Positions 11,201-23,300 of a DNA stretch of 64,000 nucleotides are shown here, one piece after another (position 1 is the stretch's first letter; each line of letters opens with the position of its first letter). A program made the translations under genes and the position numbers. The notes below the pieces were generated by a model. That model did not search any database and had not been told where the DNA came from. It saw only the letters and a list, made by a program, of their open reading frames with translations. Origin of the DNA: Lethocerus indicus (lineage: Eukaryota > Arthropoda > Insecta > Hemiptera > Belostomatidae); the NCBI GenBank assembly GCA_019843655.1, contig JACDQD010000104.1, forward strand, positions 7,316,001 to 7,380,000, read 5' to 3'.

Positions 11201-11855
11201 TGAAGAACAATTGAAAGAACGATTTGAATTAGTGATGCGGATAATTGAACTCATTATAAAAAATGGTTGGAATGAATGTGATATTAAAAATCCACCAGTT
11301 TGCCCTGCCCGATCGCTTATAAAATCATTCATAAGTACATTAGTGTCAAGGACAAGTTCAGGAACCAACACAAAATCCCTCTTAACTATGTTTGAAGATC
11401 GCCTACATGGATTGATTGATGAAACAACTCTGTTTTCTGATATAATGATGTTAAAGTTGAGCATTGCCCTACATGAAGCCAAAGAAAACCATGTCGGTGG
11501 TGAAGGCAACACCTTTTCAACATTTATTCTAAAACTTGCACGAATAGTTGACAAGTACTGTCAAAAATTTGGAGGTGAACTTGTCCCTCTGTTCACATCA
11601 CTCACCCAAACCGCCATTACATGGCAGGGCCTTGGTGACTATTTGTCTAAAAAGCCCCTCCTTACATCTGAACTGCTATTGTCTAATACTAATTCAAAAT
11701 ATTGTCAAATGATTGCTATTGAACTGATTTCTAGTGATGTTACAGCTTTGGAGAAATGCTTTGATAAGTACACTGAAATCCTAAACACCTTACATAAAAT
11801 TGAAGATCCATCTGTAAAAATATATCTCAACAATCACTTGATGTCACTACATTAA
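8298..11855 (+). CDS. Uncharacterised 1185-residue alpha-helical (HEAT/ARM-like) protein, single coding exon
   Basis: I do not recognise this gene. The open frame runs 1185 codons without an intron, from ACCATGG to TAA. The protein is a succession of amphipathic helices of 15-20 residues rich in Leu, Ile, Lys and Phe, separated by short D/N/S/P turns. That pattern suggests a solenoid such as HEAT or ARM repeats. A distinctive segment is YGLQTATLVLPACS (about residues 144-157). I see no signal peptide, membrane segment, nucleotide-binding loop, zinc-binding Cys/His cluster or low-complexity tail, so a scaffold role in cytoplasm or nucleus is the default guess. The dense, even coding text makes a pseudogene unlikely. 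The coding region is intronless between intron-rich neighbours but keeps a 5'UTR intron. That could mean a retrocopy that gained a promoter, or simply a family with this structure. Confidence 0.92.
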   Translation: MEDIVSSLHTLEGNSIGEKFKNLNKIILNLKSNGQPPEFINSVIRSFSPQNELEKLIKMKLIDTFQYTEEIYNIINSGDLFMTTWALKCDWFFISHQGKDLKFFKKLFPDLSYSLRFKVLKKYSKFLNDQKTGDLLFDFLKETYGLQTATLVLPACSEPFVEKVLESHSKYISASIFTQLYDLYPSLLIKFVTNILKNMKGSCEPFYKFDTDKYEDIFRKIATQDTQLFMTLFEGYMNDIRYSKFGLRLIRRLVKTDINAVVKNARLYCKIISLKHIVKVLSRVSEENVKNVHFALMPSSVSDFFATCNSFYREDYMELLNYLSPELREKIIVTNFKRKYGEDISNYLSKIQLTLVRMLPANIQEEWAKYQLSKVTNDSDFSFYSMLPTAEAISKLKVIIKGEVLPDRRRDIIDAMYNSVKPFSYDTVLELTDYVVKKYRNDALIRITAVEKLKDYDLSKLDPDRWKPITELLNFMSIYNDTSRNNDIIHILSMFVHSRLNKNMDVDEQLKWILKIHSYSFTFRIAEGTQHDKYCLEWFLSQMKNETNFADKEDSVTTLFLAIHSWNMKHPNDKISYSDWIIDLIYDYITSARYMYTKDEVLRAIKVETQIKEKLYDRLFMSTVLYDVLMDRLRFKPAEILSNVDRIMATMLKDSIQSYRPFFIKVRLLSTLGLPKKVVDICMKNFNDSENFPWVVRRNSVFVLSLLIPTSDYVQLAVPYYPKKSSLEDFSTESQDIFSMLSEIISNFKNCNNPQELFEPIKKFAIGDYLKLVVGPMNCLFLKTAEHKVLEIVLAWLDCPVSVRKHLIRAFSQVAPLDRKFSFLLDLFVPEKNLTLRVYMFQYIFKYFMSEPNQKTWDTLKTAISNLKAVDKDGITLVISNISKIEECYILEYLEMIWNTVHNTEGIEPERVAHYEWDIIHSISSTQVKYLSEEFCQKMLSLFNLEISYSLQEGLLSFSVFYLVTSSSEEQLKERFELVMRIIELIIKNGWNECDIKNPPVCPARSLIKSFISTLVSRTSSGTNTKSLLTMFEDRLHGLIDETTLFSDIMMLKLSIALHEAKENHVGGEGNTFSTFILKLARIVDKYCQKFGGELVPLFTSLTQTAITWQGLGDYLSKKPLLTSELLLSNTNSKYCQMIAIELISSDVTALEKCFDKYTEILNTLHKIEDPSVKIYLNNHLMSLH

Positions 11856-12440
11856 AAGTTAAGCATTGGTAAAGCTTTTGTTGCTAGTTTTTACTGCCTG
11901 AATTTAGATAAATACTATTTAGAAGTGTCTTAACTGTAAGGGGCTGTGTATTAATGCAAATTTAAACATCCAAGGAATATATTAAAAGAGACTTTTAACA
12001 GTTATAATTTTTTTTTTTTTTAATTATGATTTATGTACCATCCATATTAATGTTAAGAAATTTTTCTTGTTATCACTGTTAGCATTAAAATATATGATAG
12101 AGGTTTATTTTATTTTTTTAAGATCAGTATTTTATTATATATACGAATTAAACCATGAAAAAAGTAACACAGGGTAAAATACACATGTGAATTATATTTG
12201 GAAGAGCGCAGAGTTATTTTATTGTTTTTCTTATACTAAAAGACCTATTTTGTTTTTTTTAAATTGTATATCACTGAAGATACAGAAGTAACACATTTAG
12301 TTGCATTAAAAAATCAAGAATATAGTGCTGGTTAAGTTTGTATAAATTATATAACAGAATTATCATATTTACTAAATGGGACTTCCATTATTTTTGTATT
12401 GATGTACTGATTTGTTGACACAATAAATCAGCATGTATGA
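11856..12440 (+). terminator. 3'UTR and candidate poly(A) signal of the 1185-residue gene
   Basis: The text after the stop is AT-rich and noncoding. AATAAA occurs at 12422-12427, followed within 30 bases by a T-rich stretch. Other AATAAA matches farther on (for example near 12803 and 13686) mean the true end is uncertain. Confidence 0.45.
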
Positions 12441-13986
12441 CGTTACACCTTTATTCATTAATTTACTACTCAATAGAGTGCCATTCCTCTCTGTTAATCC
12501 TTCTGGAATGATTAACTAGTTTTTTCTCTTTTTGGAGGCCTGCAGAATTTTAATTGTTATTTTGTTTAAAATCCCATGTTAAAATGTAATGCAAGGTATT
12601 TTGTGTTTTATTATATTTTTCTTACCACGTTTACTTCAAAGATTTAGTAGATAATTGTATAAAATGGGAATTTGAAATCACTTCCATCCACTACTTTTAT
12701 GATGTTTTCATAAAGCTTCTCATTAAACTGATACAGTACAGGTTCTGATTAAAACTGCCAAAACAATTCCCTGAAGTTAAAGCAATATTATTAGAATAAG
12801 GAAATAAATTTACCAAGTATGGCTCTTTTGTGGTTTGGTGTCCACAAAGTTCAGCATAAACATAAGTAAAATTTCAGATAAAAAGTGATTAAATCTATAC
12901 TAATACAATTAAATGTACATCATTTGGCAAATTTTGGCTCCTTTTTGTCATTTAGTTAATTTTCATTAAATATATTACTCATTCAATACCCGCCTAGAAG
13001 ACTTTCAAATAGACTCTATTAAAAACTAAGAAATTTGTAGTTATTGCTATCAATTAAGTGCATGTTCCTTTAGTGCAATACAGAATTGATGCAGTGTTCA
13101 CATTTTATTAAAAAAATGTATTTAATTTTTATCTGAAATATTTATTTACTTAAATGGTTAGAAATGTGAATATAGAATACAAATTTAATGTAATACTTTT
13201 TAGAAGTATTTTTTTGTATAGAATTGTGTAAAGTAAACATTTGTGGCACTTATATTAGTTAATACCAAAAATTTGGAGAGTATTAAGAAAACAGGAAGTT
13301 ACAGAAAGTGACATGGTTATACTGTAAATTAAAATGTATGTAATAAGTGAATAGAGTATTGATGTAGTTTTGTAATTAATTTATTTTTTAAAATTATAAT
13401 TTGTTCAAGAATTCTGTCCTTCCTTCAAAATTTGTTAAGTCCATATTAGTGATAATGGCTTAAATTATGAGTTTACTGGAATTATATGAGCTCCTCTTAT
13501 ATCTCTTCAAAATGATGGAAAATGAGGATACATTTATTTTTTTTGTTTTTAGACCTTTGGATAGCATGTTAGAGAAATTAAAGACTATAATAAGCTGTTT
13601 AAATTTCATAGCATCTCAGTTAAGTTGTAAGCTCAAAAACAGTTTACTGGTTTTAAGCTCTATTGTTTCTATTTGTTAATCCTTAAAATAAACAACAAAC
13701 TTTTTGACAGGTAAAGTGAATAGAAAATAAATTTAGAGATGATAGTTGTTAGCTTTTTTATACATAAACTGCATTTTACTGATGAGGACTGTAAATCAAA
13801 GTGACATTAATTTTATGTTTTCATACTATCTCCTATTAATTTTCTTATTTAGAAGGAACTCTGGTTTCATCATATTTGTTTCCCTAATACCAATATCACA
13901 AGGATCATGCAAGAAGTGCTGGCTATATATACAAAAAATGAATATAATCACTTAGGCATCCTTGTTTGTTGATTTTCTGATGTTAT

Positions 13987-14047
13987 AAGTTCCAATATTT
14001 TATTTTATATGTAATAATTATAATTTAATCGAGGCTTCACAAGGTAG
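13987..14047 (+). repeat. 61-bp duplicated segment, copy 1
   Basis: Aligns without gaps to 15376-15436, with 54 of 61 bases the same by eye. It starts AAGTTC and ends AAGGTAG. Confidence 0.75.
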
Positions 14048-15375
14048 TACTTCAATTATATACTTGATTATATAGTAAAATGAAACCAATTTACGAAACT
14101 TCAAACTGATCTGTACTAACGAAATCTTAAAAGTTTGATTATGGCAGTCCTTTTGGATATCTGACTGTATACTGACGAGTATTAATTAAAAAAAATAACA
14201 TTATATATAAGACATTACATTGTCAGCTCGCCCTTTATGCAAAAGCGGGTTACGAATAATAGCTGTACGTCTGTTTTATTGTTAACCAGGCTGGCAAACG
14301 TGAGGTTAGGATATTTTCAACTAATTTGTATTATTTGGAAATAATTTAATTCATATTTAAATAAAACAATTGTTTTTATTATACGCATTAATAATCTATT
14401 GACTTTTACCTTTTTTTTAGAAAAGGAACTATAAAAGTTATTTAGTTAACCTATTGAATACGAGGGAGATGTTTCCTTGGGATTTATTGCGTTTAAACTG
14501 ATACCTAAGGCAGTGATGACGCGTTGTATTGAAATCGAAAAATATTGTCCTTAATATTTCGGTGTATAATTCTAGAATATAAGAAATTCGTTATTCAGTT
14601 GAACCGAATAAGTTATATATCAAATAGGTGACGGGTTTTTCACAGTTAATACTTAAATTGTTCCTAAGTTATAAACAAACGGGTGGACTCTTTGAACAGG
14701 TAGTTGGTTTAGTCCTACATGAATTCTAAATTATTTCTTCAAATCTAGCCTTCAACAGGTTTAAATAATCCCTTCTGGCACAAGCCAGAAGAAGTGCATT
14801 CTACTAGTCCATTAAAATAGTCAATTATAAACTGTCTTTCACTCTATTCAATATTGAAATTTCACATATGAGATTAAATTTTTCACTATAATCTTGTTCA
14901 TTATTTTGTCTGTCAACACATACAGCATTTGTTTTGAAATCTTATTTTCAGGAGAGCTTTGAAATAATTAAATTCAAATTTTCAGGCAGAGAATCCAGCC
15001 TAGATGCTGTCTAACCATTCAGAAGTGACAAGACAACCAAAGGTAAGAAGCTATAGGCCAAACATATATTAAATTAATTTCTCATGTACTGTTTCAAACA
15101 CTGAAACGTTATATACAATAATTTCCAGTAGTTATTTTAATTTTGTTTTATTCCTTAATTATAAATTAATATGAACTTAATTTGTTAAAAAAATGTATCA
15201 ATTCATTTATTACTAATTAAAACTAAGTGTAATTCATGTGACATGAGCAAGTAAAAAAACAATTTTCAGTTAGTGTAATACTGGAAATTTAATTCTTGAA
15301 TACAGAAACAATAGTTTTTAAAGTTAAAAATTTAATGATTCAGTAACATTATGATTTATGTGATGCATGTAGAGT

Positions 15376-15436
15376 AAGTTCTAATATTTTATTTTCTATG
15401 TAACAATTATAATTTAATCAAGTCTTCCTAAGGTAG
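15376..15436 (+). repeat. 61-bp duplicated segment, copy 2
   Basis: Second copy, same orientation, 1.39 kb from copy 1. Similarity fades quickly on both sides, so this is either an old local duplication or two remnants of one dispersed repeat. Confidence 0.75.
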
Positions 15437-17008
15437 GTCATCAGATATTACATATTTTATTAATTATAGTCATACAAATGATGATTTGGATGCCATATTA
15501 CAAATTGAGTGGAAGCAGATTTCCTCAAAAAATTCCTAAATGTTAATTCAAAGTAAATAATATTCAACATTCAAACATCATGTATAATATTAAATTCACA
15601 ATTTAATATTATTAATTTCTTCTTAATTTTTTATCTTATTAAATAAAATCCTGGGTTTATCCAGGTTAACTTTTCTTTGTTTTTGAAATATTCAACAATA
15701 AGATCACTGAAAAACGATAACTGATAGTAAATTGTAATAACAGTGATATTCAGGATTTTCACAGTTAAAATTTTAAATATACTGACATGAATGAACAAAC
15801 AGTAAATTCACTTTAAGGCTTCTATCATTATGAAGGACAATAATTAAAAAAAGATGCTTTATCACAATTTCTAATTTCATTTTTTTGTACATACACATGA
15901 ATCGCATTCGAGGAAATGTCTGAATGTTTATTGTTAAATAATATGTGTTACAGGGTTAACAAAAATAAAAAACAATATTCGTTCATCACTATGAAATATT
16001 ACCAAAAAACTCATTTGTTCAATTTCTATAACACACATATACACATACATACATACACACATTAAATTACAAAACTCATTTTGCCATTTTTAAAAATCTA
16101 TTCTTTACAATCTCTTATTTATTAATCAAAATGATGTCGTAAATACATGGTATTCTAAAATTATATTTTCATTACTAAATTACATACACTAATATTTCTA
16201 GATGAATATATTATAGACATATAACTAATCATAATTTTATATAAATATAAGGTTTTTAAATAAATAATGTTATTTGTGGTATGTTGCGGGAAATTAACAT
16301 TTGTTGTACTGTTTTAAAAAATTAAGCTACCAAATCAGTCTTCTAAATCATGTTTTGAAATTTCAATATTTTAAAATAATTTTGAAATAAATTAAAATTC
16401 TTTGTTCAATACTGGGTAAACAATGTGAAAGGTTCTTTCTTTAAGATAAGAAATAATACATATTCTATACAAACTGATATGAGCTAGTTACATTTTTGTA
16501 GATACTTTGGATATGTTATGACAAATCATTAATTTCCTCAACAATTTAACAAATTTTCATGGACATCTGCCATGGAATCCTCCGCATTATTTCTAATCAA
16601 AAACCAATGAAAAATATTTGAAGTACAAATTCATTTGTTTCAGAAAGGTACTGTGATACCAACCAATACAATAGTTTTTGTGTCATATAGAATGTCAATG
16701 TAATAACAAATATCAATTTTATACCAAAATCTCCTCTCCAAATAAGTTATTGTCTTTTTTCAACTGATCCAGCTTTTATTGTATTTCATCAAACTGGACT
16801 AATTTGTTTATTGCCCATCCAACTTTTTTTTTCATAAATAGAACATAACCTGAATAAGTATTATATAACAGTCCACTTACATTATCCTCGGTAGATGTCC
16901 ATGTCATTCCATTTTTACATCAGCTTGTTGTTTTTCATTCTAAATCTTAATGATGTGTTATCTTTCCTCTGGGAAATTAAAAATGACGAAGGAAAGATAA
17001 AATAGAGC

Positions 17009-17041
17009 TAGAGAGAGAGAGAGAGAGAAGAGAGAGAGAGA
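17009..17041 (+). repeat. (GA)n microsatellite
   Basis: GA dinucleotides with one interruption (GAAG), about 33 bases. It lies just past the F-spondin 3' end. Confidence 0.95.
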
Positions 17042-17081
17042 TTTATGTTTTACATCAATTAAATAAGGTATAACTACGTTC

Positions 17082-17087
17082 TTTATT
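17082..17087 (-). terminator. Candidate poly(A) signal of F-spondin
   Basis: TTTATT on the plus strand is AATAAA on the gene strand, 94 bases past the stop codon. A longer 3'UTR is possible. Confidence 0.4.
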
Positions 17088-17180
17088 TCTATTTTTCGTT
17101 CAATAGTATTTATGTAGGGACATTAAAACCTTATAATAGTGGGAGATAGTTAGAGATAGAAGGTTTTGGCGGGGGGGGGG

Positions 17181-17380
17181 TCAGTGCCTGAGAGGACAGG
17201 GTGGTTTGTTGCACATCCTTGTTTGTAACCTTCCTGTGCAATTGGCCGGCCTCAGCGATCTATAGATGTCCACCGCCCTTGTCCTATTTTGACTTGAATT
17301 TCCCCCGCAGCTCGGCCAACATGGCGACCAAGCGGACCACTCCTTGTATTCGCAATCTTCTGACCCTATTGTATTGTCCT
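17181..17380 (-). CDS. SPON1: F-spondin exon 20 (TSR5 and stop)
   Basis: Encodes CEYKEWSAWSPCWPSCGGNS to CNKPPCPLRH, then TGA. Six cysteines are kept, but CWPSCGGNSSQNRT departs from the usual CSxSCGxG. Three N-glycosylation sequons (NSS, NRT, NCT) lie in this repeat. Confidence 0.95.
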
Positions 17381-20300
17381 CTGTAACATACCAATTGAAG
17401 TGTTTTACATTCAAACTATAACTCAAGCCCTATTAATTAGTATTATTTCGGTTCGTTTTTTATATCTGTTCTAGGCTATTTTTGACGCTGTGTCTCGCCA
17501 CCATCAGTAGTATTCAGTTATAAACGAGCGATGTCTTCCGCGACAAGAACTTGAATTATCACTAACTCCCGCGTAGGATCGCGTATTGCGTAATGTTGAC
17601 CCCATTCTATTCCGGGACTTTTTTCCCAGAACTCCAGGTTGATCTGCTGTTCAGAGTGTCAGTAAGAGTTCCGAAACGTTGGAACACCCGGGAGGTTTCC
17701 GAACACAGGAAAAATCCCGGAATAGCGTGCGGTCAGCCCCGGCCAACCGAGTTTCTTCCGACATTTTAAGATACGGTATGTCATATTTAGGTTCACATGT
17801 CTTATTTGGCGTAAATAAATTAAATAATGTAAGTAAAAAGGTAATATATTGCTAGTAATCAGGAAGTGACCGATAAGAAAGTAATGGTACACATACTTTG
17901 AAATGCTAAAACACTACATCTAATATTTACATTTAAGTAATTATATGTACATATCCGTATCTAATGTCTTTTACTGAAAAATGCAGAGTGCTATTTAATT
18001 AAAATCTAAAAATCTTTCTACATAAGTTATCTAAGTATAAGATAAAACAAGTTGTAAAAATATATACGCATACCAAAATAATCTAATACCTGCAACATTC
18101 AGGAGTACATTCCACTCAGTATTAGAGCGCTACAATTTCCTGAAGTTTTATTTATATCGGATATATTCATATCAGTATTGAAATTTCAAAGGCGATATAT
18201 CCGAAACCCCCTAATATGTAGGTGCATGAACATAAATATCTCGAAAAAGTATGCAATGTCGATGCAAGTGCAGTATACTAAAATAGTGATGCTAACGATG
18301 TTCTAATCAAATCAAATTTCAATTTCATTGTGAGACTAAAACTCTTCTATCTCGAAACTGTGTAATAACGATAGTGCAATCAGTGCGCCAATATGCAATT
18401 TAACAACCAGTACAGTGCAACCAACTTGAGGAAACTAAAAAATCAATTTCTGACTTCTAAAGAAACAATTCTGTTTCAACCAAAGGGGACTAAGTTAGCC
18501 AAAACGTGCAAAAATTCTGTTTTGTATTTGGAAGTTATCTTATTTACAGTACAAAAAGAAAGATTGAAGCAAGGATACTTTGAACAAACAAGCACTAAAG
18601 ATCTAAGATCATTAGAAATGTGACCTTTTCTACGCTAGGACAAACAAAAAATACTACAACATACAAAATTACAAACAAGAGAAAACAAATCTAACTATGC
18701 TCAATGATTCGCTTTGAAATCTTTTGTCAGTTTTTGCTTCTACCGTTTTCAGTAGTCTGTTTGGAGTTGCCCGACTGGCGGCTGACGTCGGTTAGATCGT
18801 CTCACTTTCGCCTTTCGATCGTTCTGTCTATCTGAAATTACACCCCATTCTTACACACAAGCTCACATACAAGCAAAAAATTCCTGTCGTCAGTGTAGGA
18901 ACGCAAAGTAGGAGTTACTGTGGAAAATTGGCTGGTTTGATTGGTTGGAAAATGATGAATTTTTTTAAATATCGGTTAATACTTCAAGAATTTCTTTATA
19001 TTATAATGTTATAATATATAAATTATTTTAGGATTGTGAGCCCCCGTCTTATTTTTGTTCCTCGACGAGGTTCTCAAATTAAAATGAAGAAGAATTGATA
19101 TGAAATATGTTGGAGAAAATGTTCAACAACAATAGGAAAGTATTCTGAAAGTGCGCGAAAGTTTTATAAACTTCTCAATACCTTGGTTTTTGTCCCCATC
19201 TCCCTTACTTATTTCAATGGTGTTAGAACAATTCTTATGAAAACTAAGCATTATTTACAAAATACTAAAACGAAACGGATAAAACATATATAGATAATAT
19301 ACACACATAAACGAAAAGATACACCATATTTTCATATAGCCCCATTTACATATCCCATTTTTCAATTATGAATGAATTAATATGTGAATATGGCAATTTT
19401 TTTTTGAGCGTTTGTCATATTGCAGATGGCATCGATTTCATAGACTGCAAAGAAAACCTGTTCAATTCCAGTATTATAGATGGAAATTTGTAATGTGAAT
19501 TAAAATACTTCGCATATTTAGGCGCCCTCAAAACTGATAGGGAGGGGAGATTATTTCCTTTCGTTGTTTAATACGTTATTCTAAAAGAACACAAGGCTAA
19601 GAAAGAATCTTTCAAAAGGAAGCAATCTGTTTACAGACTTATTTATGAGTTTACGAAGTTAGGCCAAATATTAACTACGAAGTTGAGCAACAATTTATGT
19701 AACACTCCGGTTATTTACTTTTTCATTCGGAAAATGAAAACCCATGGTTTACCTCCGTATGTGGTTCTGCTATCTTCTTCTTCGTTGCCGAAGTAGTCGA
19801 GTGCCTGTTCAGGGCCTATTTGTGTACGATAGAGAGAATAATGACTGTATAAGTGTTCGACAAAAAATATGAACAAGAAAAAAAACAATGAAATGAATAA
19901 ATGAAATAATAAATTAAAACTAGCGGTATGCAGGGGTTTTGCAAACGATTTGTCGTCAGATGTATATCCCTATACTTGTTATCAATTTACGATGTAGATT
20001 TTGTTGGAAAATAATCTCGTTAAATACGTTGCTATATTACGGGGGATTGGAACATCACCATATATGATTTCGTGACAATTTGCCTAATTTGGTCTTGTCT
20101 CTATCATGAGTAGAAGTCATAATATCGAGTCCATTGCATTCACTTTGTTATAAATTTCAAAACTTTAACAGAGTTGAGCCAGCTAATTCCAGTATAAGAG
20201 CTTAGTGGCTTAAGACCAAATTAAGTGCCACAGCGGCAGAAAATCACAAAAGTGGGGAACAATTATCGAAAGCAAAACTGTTTGGCTTCCTAATTCATGT

Positions 20301-23300
20301 TATATGTCAAAAACTTTGTAGTGATCAATTCCGTCTCTTTATTATCGCATTGAAATATTGTATGAGAAAAATAATATTGTGTGTAATAATGAATATAATG
20401 AACAATTCAATTAAATTTGACTGAACTTAGTGGGTAATGTTGAATAATGAACGTAATAAAATACAGAAGGAAAATTTCCCCTCCCCCATGATATAACAAT
20501 TTTCATGGTTATATAATGATCAAAGTATTTTCATTCTTCAAAAAGTAATGAACAACAAAAATTCTTAGCTACATAAACATATATTTGTTTATTTATTTAT
20601 ATATTTCATTTTTGTTTTCAATTTTTGATTTATTTTTTGGTATTGATAGTAGGAAAGCTGTTAATTTCATTTTCTGATTTATGAAAACAGTACCTCTGTT
20701 ATTGTTACAGCTGCCCATATGACAGTTCTTCCTCTTTAGCAGTTTTTCCGGGCATTGTAATCCTCCGTTCCTTGCATGCCCCTAAAAAAGAGAAATTAAT
20801 CATTGTGAATTTTATTTGACTAACTTGAATGTTATTATGAATAATTATTAACAAACACAAGCCTAAATGTGAACTTAATTTATACGCATTATAATATAAA
20901 TGTATAATTTTGTCCCGTAAAAAAATCCCTTACAATAATACGTCTGCTTTTCTGTCGGTGGCCTCTGCCACAAGTCACAGAACATTCAGACCACTCTGTC
21001 CACGATGAAACCTGGCAGTCAACAACCGGTCCGTAGGGTCCTCCTTCCTAAACGGAAATAATCAATCACGAGAATGCTCTATTAATAATAGTTATAATTC
21101 CTTTTAAAGGAATATTCAAGAATAAATTGTAAAGCGACCATTAGCTTCAGAATGAAATGTTCCAATAATGAAAGTTTGTCCCTGTTAGTCAGCTGTTCTC
21201 TTGGCAGATTTCAATTCTGATAATCGTATTTTTCACAATAAAGAACACTTTAAATTAAACGTCACTTGGAATATAAATAATAGTAGGAAAATAATATAAA
21301 TTATAAATTTATAAATAATAAAGGGAACTTACTGGCACCTGGCTCTGCATGGGTCGGACCAGCGAGTCTGGTTGAATTCCGCCGAATAGTTTAGGCGTCA
21401 AATCACCTGCAAAAATGAGTATAAGTCCAGTAGTGATTACTAAAATCCCAATTTTCCAGTTAATATTAGAGAGTTGTAATACCGTTAATTCAATTACGCT
21501 TAATAATATAGTCCATTTGAGTTTTCTTAGTGGCTGTCTGTTTACAAAAAAAAGTTACCCTAAATATTTTCAAATGTCCAGATAAGCGTTTTAAGGCTAC
21601 CAATTTCGTTTTTTCTTCGATTATGATTCGTCTTTAGCACAATTAGTTTTAATTTAGAGAATAAATGTTAAGTATTTCAAAATATTTATGGTAATAATAG
21701 TCACTCGTGTTTATATTTTATTTGAACCCTCTAATCAACAAATTAGTGTTCCACCTGTTGAAGGATTAAGAAGTGAATAAGAAATCGAAATAAGAGCTGA
21801 ATAGGACTCCTTTTTTTATTATTATTACATCATACGGTGATTAATGAGACAATCGCCTATTGCTTCAATATAAAAACGAGCTAGATATAAGCTGACTTCA
21901 AGACAAGAAATTCTTTCCTGCAGGTATAAAAACTGAACTGTATATTATGCTGGAAAAGTAGGTGAATTGTAAGATACGTTCAAAAATTCAAATTACATCA
22001 ACCGATTGTTTTTAACTTTTTGAATGATTCTAGAGTAGTATATTTTAATATCAAAGATGGGAGACAGCAGATCGTGAGACTGATATATTATTGTATTCCA
22101 AACTTGTGTAGTGACATCATTATCTACTTTTGTAAGATACGGTCATACCTTCATGTTTATCTACTTCTGGATCGAATTTGGAGAGAGATCCTGTGAGGGA
22201 AACCCCGAACTGTTGAAGTCGCGTCGTCCTGTTAGATATAAGCTCCTCTGGTTAGGGCGGCATGTTAATAATGGGGAAAAAGTTTAAAATATTTTTCAGT
22301 TAAATTAATTTACCATATTAATTACCAGTTATTAAAACCATAATCAACCATTAGTTAATCATAGCATGCAACCGACTAAGTAAAGAATCCTCAAAGTGTC
22401 TTATATATAGCAAACTAAAATAGCGACACAGCATTCAGAAGTAAAAACAGAAAAGAGAAACAATTATTTGAAATTAGTCACCTTTTAATTCATTACACAC
22501 CTCTTCGCACTCTTCTTTCTCGTCGAATCTATTCCTGTTGCCCCGGCAACCGCTATAAGCGAAATTGTGACACGAAAGGGTCATCACGTCGAAAAACCAC
22601 TTTTCGAAAAAACCCCTGCAAGGGCCGACAACTCTCGGCAATTGGCAAGCCTCTGTAAAGCGCGACACGCAAACAAAACAACAACAAACATGCTGCTTTA
22701 ATTGTTACTTCTAATTTGTTTTTTAATAATAGATTTTTATCTTGGGCACGCGCATAGATATTCGGCGACACAGTGCATTAGTACCACACATATCCAATAG
22801 TACCAACCATTTGAGTTGGTAGACATGCTTGCCGTGGCATTTATGGACAATAATCTTAAAAGAACAGGCAAACTCGATAAACAAATTTTGATCGATTCGC
22901 ACCCCAATGTTATGTTAGATGTCTTTTTAATAATTCGCCAAAATTAAATCAGTCGTGCGGGGCATGCCGTTAGTAATGCTTAAATTAAACAAATATATTC
23001 AACAAGTATATTAGGTAAAAAGGTTAATTACTTAGGACAGTAAAGAAGAGAGAAACAATTTTCTCATATTAGCGACGACACTGATGTGTTATTTATTCGC
23101 GTCCTGGGGTAACGTCGGCTCCTCGGGAGTGCATTAAAAGGGGAATAACTTACTCTTAGCCTCAGCCGATGTAAGCTTGCAGGTGGGCAAAGAGCAGTCC
23201 ATGTAATCGACGAGGTTGGTATTCTTCTGGCAGCTCTCCCTGTCCTGGCCGGGTAGCCAGGAGGTGGACGGCTTCAGACTGCGTATCCTCTGCCTCGTAC

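Larger units (their letters stand above)
12441..17080. other. Convergent intergenic stretch
   Basis: No coding region can be supported between the 3' ends of the plus-strand gene and F-spondin. The stretch holds a 61-bp duplication (13987 and 15376), a CATA/CACA-rich tract near 16030-16060 and a GA microsatellite at 17009. The ORFs here are short, AT-driven and lack codon structure. Confidence 0.6.

Noticed and set aside
13467..13679. 70-residue Leu-rich ORF downstream of the 1185-residue gene
   Set aside because: AT-driven composition, no start context and no conserved motif.
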